Assembly (NCBI GenBank): GCA_904419945.1
Contig: CAJFTM010000004.1
Span: 1-64,000, forward strand
Direction: 5' to 3'
From: an uncultured Clostridia bacterium
GTDB taxonomy: Bacteria; Bacillota; Clostridia; Christensenellales; Borkfalkiaceae
Length of the DNA: 64,000 nucleotides
The translations under genes were made by a program, and so were the position numbers. This document shows positions 62,080 through 64,000 of the stretch, piece after piece; position 1 is the stretch's first letter, and the number at the start of each line of letters is the position of its first letter. Under the pieces are notes generated by a model, which saw nothing but the letters and a program-made list of their open reading frames with translations, was not told the origin of the DNA and ran no database searches.

Positions 62080-63390
62080 TCAGTTATCCTCCTCTGCGAT
62101 CGTGCAGTACACGAGCGGCTGCCGCGGCGGCAGCTCGCCCCCGACCGCAAACGCCCCTTCGATCAGGGAAAGCGCACCGGCCGGATCCCTTTCCGGATCA
62201 AAATACACTTCGGCGAGCGGATCGCCCGCCCGCACGGCCTCTCCTGTGCGGCGCAAGAGGCGCAGGCCGACGCCGTGATCCACCGCATCCTCCTCCCGCA
62301 GTCTGCCGCCGCCCAGCTCCACGCATGCCCGGCCCAGCGGCGTCGCGGCGACGCGCAGATACCCGTCCGCCTTGGCGCGGACCCAGGCGCGCCCTTCCGC
62401 GAGGGGAAGGAGAGAAAAATCGTCCACCGCGCGCGCATCCCCGCCCTGCGCCGCGACCATCTCGCGCAGCTTTTGCAGCGCGGCTCCCGAATCGACGGCT
62501 TTCTGTGCGCGGCGCGCGGCCTCTTCCGCGGAGATGCCGAGCACCGCCTGCAAGAGGAGTGCGCTGTGAGAGAGCGAGAGTTCGGATAAGTCGTTGCGGA
62601 CCTCCCCGCGCAGCACGCCGATCGCCTCGCGCACCTCGGCGCAGCAGCCGATGCTGTCGCCCAGCGGCTGATCCATACAGGTGACACAGGCACACATCCG
62701 CCGCCCTGCGCGCCGGCCGAGGTCGACCATCGTGCGGGCGAGGCGCACCGCTTCTTCCCCGCCGTGCACGAACGCCCCCTCGCCGTACTTGACGTCGAGC
62801 AGGATGACATCGGCAAAGGACGCGAGCTTTTTGCTCATGACGGAGGCCGCGATGAGCGGGATACTGTCTACGGTGGCGGTGACGTCGCGCACGGCATACA
62901 TGCGCTTGTCCGCAGGGACGATGCGCGCCGTCTGCCCGGCAATGACGCAGCCTACCCGCTCTGCCTGCGCTTCAAACTCCTCCGCCGTAAGGGAGACGCG
63001 AAAGCCGGGGAAACTCTCCAGTTTATCCAGCGTTCCGCCCGTATGCCCCAGCCCGCGGCCGGAATACTTGGCACAATGTACGCCGCAGGCGGCGAGCACG
63101 GGCACTAAGACGAGGGAGGTCGAATCGGACACGCCGCCCGTCGAGTGCTTGTCTGCAAACAGGACGTTCAAGCGGGGGCAGGGGATCGTTTCGCCGCTGT
63201 GCGTCATGGCATCTGTCAGAAAGAAGCACTCCTCGTCCGTCATGCCTCTCCATACTACCGCCATACAGAAGGCGGCGATCTGCGCGTCGGAAGCGCGGCC
63301 GTCCGCCACGGCGCGCACAAAAAAGCGCACCTCCTCCTCCGTAAGGGCAAAGCCCCTCTTTTTGCGGTCGATCACATCGTAAACGGTCAT
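62080..63390 (-). CDS. pdp: Pyrimidine-nucleoside phosphorylase (thymidine phosphorylase family)
   Basis: 436 residues: DVIDRKKRGFALTEEEVRFF at the start, WRGMTDEE, the phosphate-binding FADKHSTGGVSDSTSL, KYSGRGLGHTGGTLDKLESF and the C-terminal barrel with LRRTGEAVRAGDPLAEVYFD. Cleaves thymidine, deoxyuridine or uridine with phosphate. With deoC it forms a deoxynucleoside salvage unit; the phosphopentomutase that would link them is not in the window. The start ATG at 63390 has AAAGGAGT upstream. Confidence 0.94.
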   Translation of the reverse strand: MTVYDVIDRKKRGFALTEEEVRFFVRAVADGRASDAQIAAFCMAVVWRGMTDEECFFLTDAMTHSGETIPCPRLNVLFADKHSTGGVSDSTSLVLVPVLAACGVHCAKYSGRGLGHTGGTLDKLESFPGFRVSLTAEEFEAQAERVGCVIAGQTARIVPADKRMYAVRDVTATVDSIPLIAASVMSKKLASFADVILLDVKYGEGAFVHGGEEAVRLARTMVDLGRRAGRRMCACVTCMDQPLGDSIGCCAEVREAIGVLRGEVRNDLSELSLSHSALLLQAVLGISAEEAARRAQKAVDSGAALQKLREMVAAQGGDARAVDDFSLLPLAEGRAWVRAKADGYLRVAATPLGRACVELGGGRLREEDAVDHGVGLRLLRRTGEAVRAGDPLAEVYFDPERDPAGALSLIEGAFAVGGELPPRQPLVYCTIAEEDN

Positions 63391-63513
63391 TCGTCAAACT
63401 CCTTTCGGATGCGTCAAAAATCCCCTCCGCCCGCACAGGTTTCCGTGATACAATGCAAAAACCTTCCCCTTTGATCCTGAAACAAAGCGAGGGGAAGCGC
63501 GGAGGTGAACGGC

Positions 63514-63795
63514 ATGGATCTGCTTTTATCCGGCGCGGCGATGGGCGCGCTGTATCTGCTGCTCTTGTTCGGCGCCTGTTTCGGCGGGGTGGTCGGGTTC
63601 CGATGGTATTCGCTGCGCAGCCGCGAAGAGCGGGAGCGCGCCCTGCGCGAAGAGTGGGAACGGGAGCAAGAACAGACGCCCGCGCCGCCGCCCGCGCCGA
63701 AGGCTGCTTCTCCGCAAAAGGTTTACTATATCGTAGAAAAGAAGCGCACCCGCTCCAAAGCGGAATACGGGGAACCACGGGAGATCCATTTTTGA
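63514..63795 (+). CDS. Small single-span membrane protein of unknown function
   Basis: 93 residues from ATG 63514, which has GGAGGTGA in front; a GTG nine bases upstream lies inside that site and is rejected. One hydrophobic helix (MDLLLSGAAMGALYLLLLFG onwards to about residue 28), a charged Arg/Glu helix, a Pro/Ala linker and a C-terminal KVYYIVEKKRTRSKAEYGEP. Probably N-out or N-in with a cytoplasmic tail. I do not recognise the family. Divergent from pdp and followed by a palindromic repeat acting as terminator. Confidence 0.75.
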   Translation: MDLLLSGAAMGALYLLLLFGACFGGVVGFRWYSLRSREERERALREEWEREQEQTPAPPPAPKAASPQKVYYIVEKKRTRSKAEYGEPREIHF

Positions 63796-63803
63796 AACTT
63801 CCC

Positions 63804-64000
63804 CGGAGATTTTGTTTTGAACTGACAAAACAAAATCTTCCGATTTGAGGGGAACCCCGAACGGTTTTCTCTCGGCGGCCGGCTTTCTCGCTTTGCGTGA
63901 TCTTTAAGGGCACGCCTTTTATAAATCGCGCAAATCCTCTCTTTCCGCATAAGCCTTGCGGCAACTTGGGGAAAAAACAAAAGCGTGGTTTTGCCTTTTT
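63804..64000. repeat. Inverted copy of the modular intergenic repeat (cut by window edge)
   Basis: Read on the minus strand it has the same modules in the same order as the 53.5-54.0 kb array: AAAAAGGCAAAACCACGC then TTTTG-TTTTTT (63972-64000), CCCC-AA-TTGCCGCAAGGCT, AAAAGGCGTGCCC-TTAAAGAT, GAGAGAAAACCGTTCGGG then GTTCCCCTC (63847-63873), and the CGGAAGATTTTGTTTTG hairpin (63804-63842). The last hairpin also serves as terminator for the small membrane protein gene. Confidence 0.82.

Overview
The window reads as chromosomal DNA from a GC-rich member of the Bacillota, most likely a gut-type clostridial lineage. The evidence is the gene set and order: a rpsJ-to-rplQ ribosomal superoperon with secY-adk-map-infA-rpmJ-rpsM-rpsK-rpsD-rpoA-rplQ, a zinc-ribbon S14, hrcA-grpE-dnaK-dnaJ behind a CIRCE element, a yaaO-tmk-holB-yaaT type cluster, QueT, and sigma-A promoters that nearly all have a 17-base spacer. 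I cannot name the genus from sequence alone.

Layout. 1-257 is the left end of an IS200/IS605-type element cut by the window edge. 319-7406 carries a membrane-anchored, domain-swapped family 3 glycoside hydrolase, a divergent lipoprotein serpin, and feoAB. 7542-17166 holds a histidine phosphatase, a ferredoxin plus tRNA-Ala(GGC) unit, ricT-holB-tmk-decarboxylase-greA, an aminotransferase with an Lrp-type regulator, a small unknown protein, queT with a short structured leader, and a Crp/Fnr-family regulator. 17406-20528 is a 1040-residue surface protein made almost entirely of His/Trp/CxxC repeats. 20613-26077 carries tcdA, an EF-G-like GTPase with altered G motifs, and a Zn/Cd-type P1B ATPase with its metal-binding domain as a separate gene. 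26688-42742 is the ribosomal/SecY/RNA polymerase alpha superoperon on the minus strand, preceded by a structured leader. 43252-45603 is a secreted metallophosphoesterase. 45700-53412 is plsX-rnc-smc-rsmE-mtaB and then a HIT protein. 54031-55368 is an asparaginyl-tRNA synthetase gene interrupted by an in-frame TAG. 55520-60438 is the HrcA-regulated chaperone operon. 61237-63390 is a pyrimidine nucleoside phosphorylase and DeoC salvage pair, and 63514-63795 a small membrane protein.

How they work together. Most of the window is housekeeping: translation, secretion, protein folding, tRNA and rRNA modification, replication and chromosome structure. The accessory part is cell-surface biology (glycoside hydrolase, serpin, Cys-repeat protein, phosphoesterase) and metal handling (FeoAB, P1B ATPase).

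Most interesting observations: (1) the asnS reading frame is broken by a TAG exactly where about 15 conserved codons before motif 3 are missing; (2) a modular palindromic intergenic repeat occurs in at least two full copies plus remnants near 53.5-54.0 kb, and again inverted at the right edge; (3) the giant Cys-repeat surface protein has a recent 90/180-base repeat expansion; (4) an orphan perfect promoter drives a short RNA that ends at a terminator near 60.6-60.75 kb; (5) structured leaders precede greA, queT and rpsJ. Long reading frames on the opposite strand of many genes are GC-driven shadows and are not annotated.
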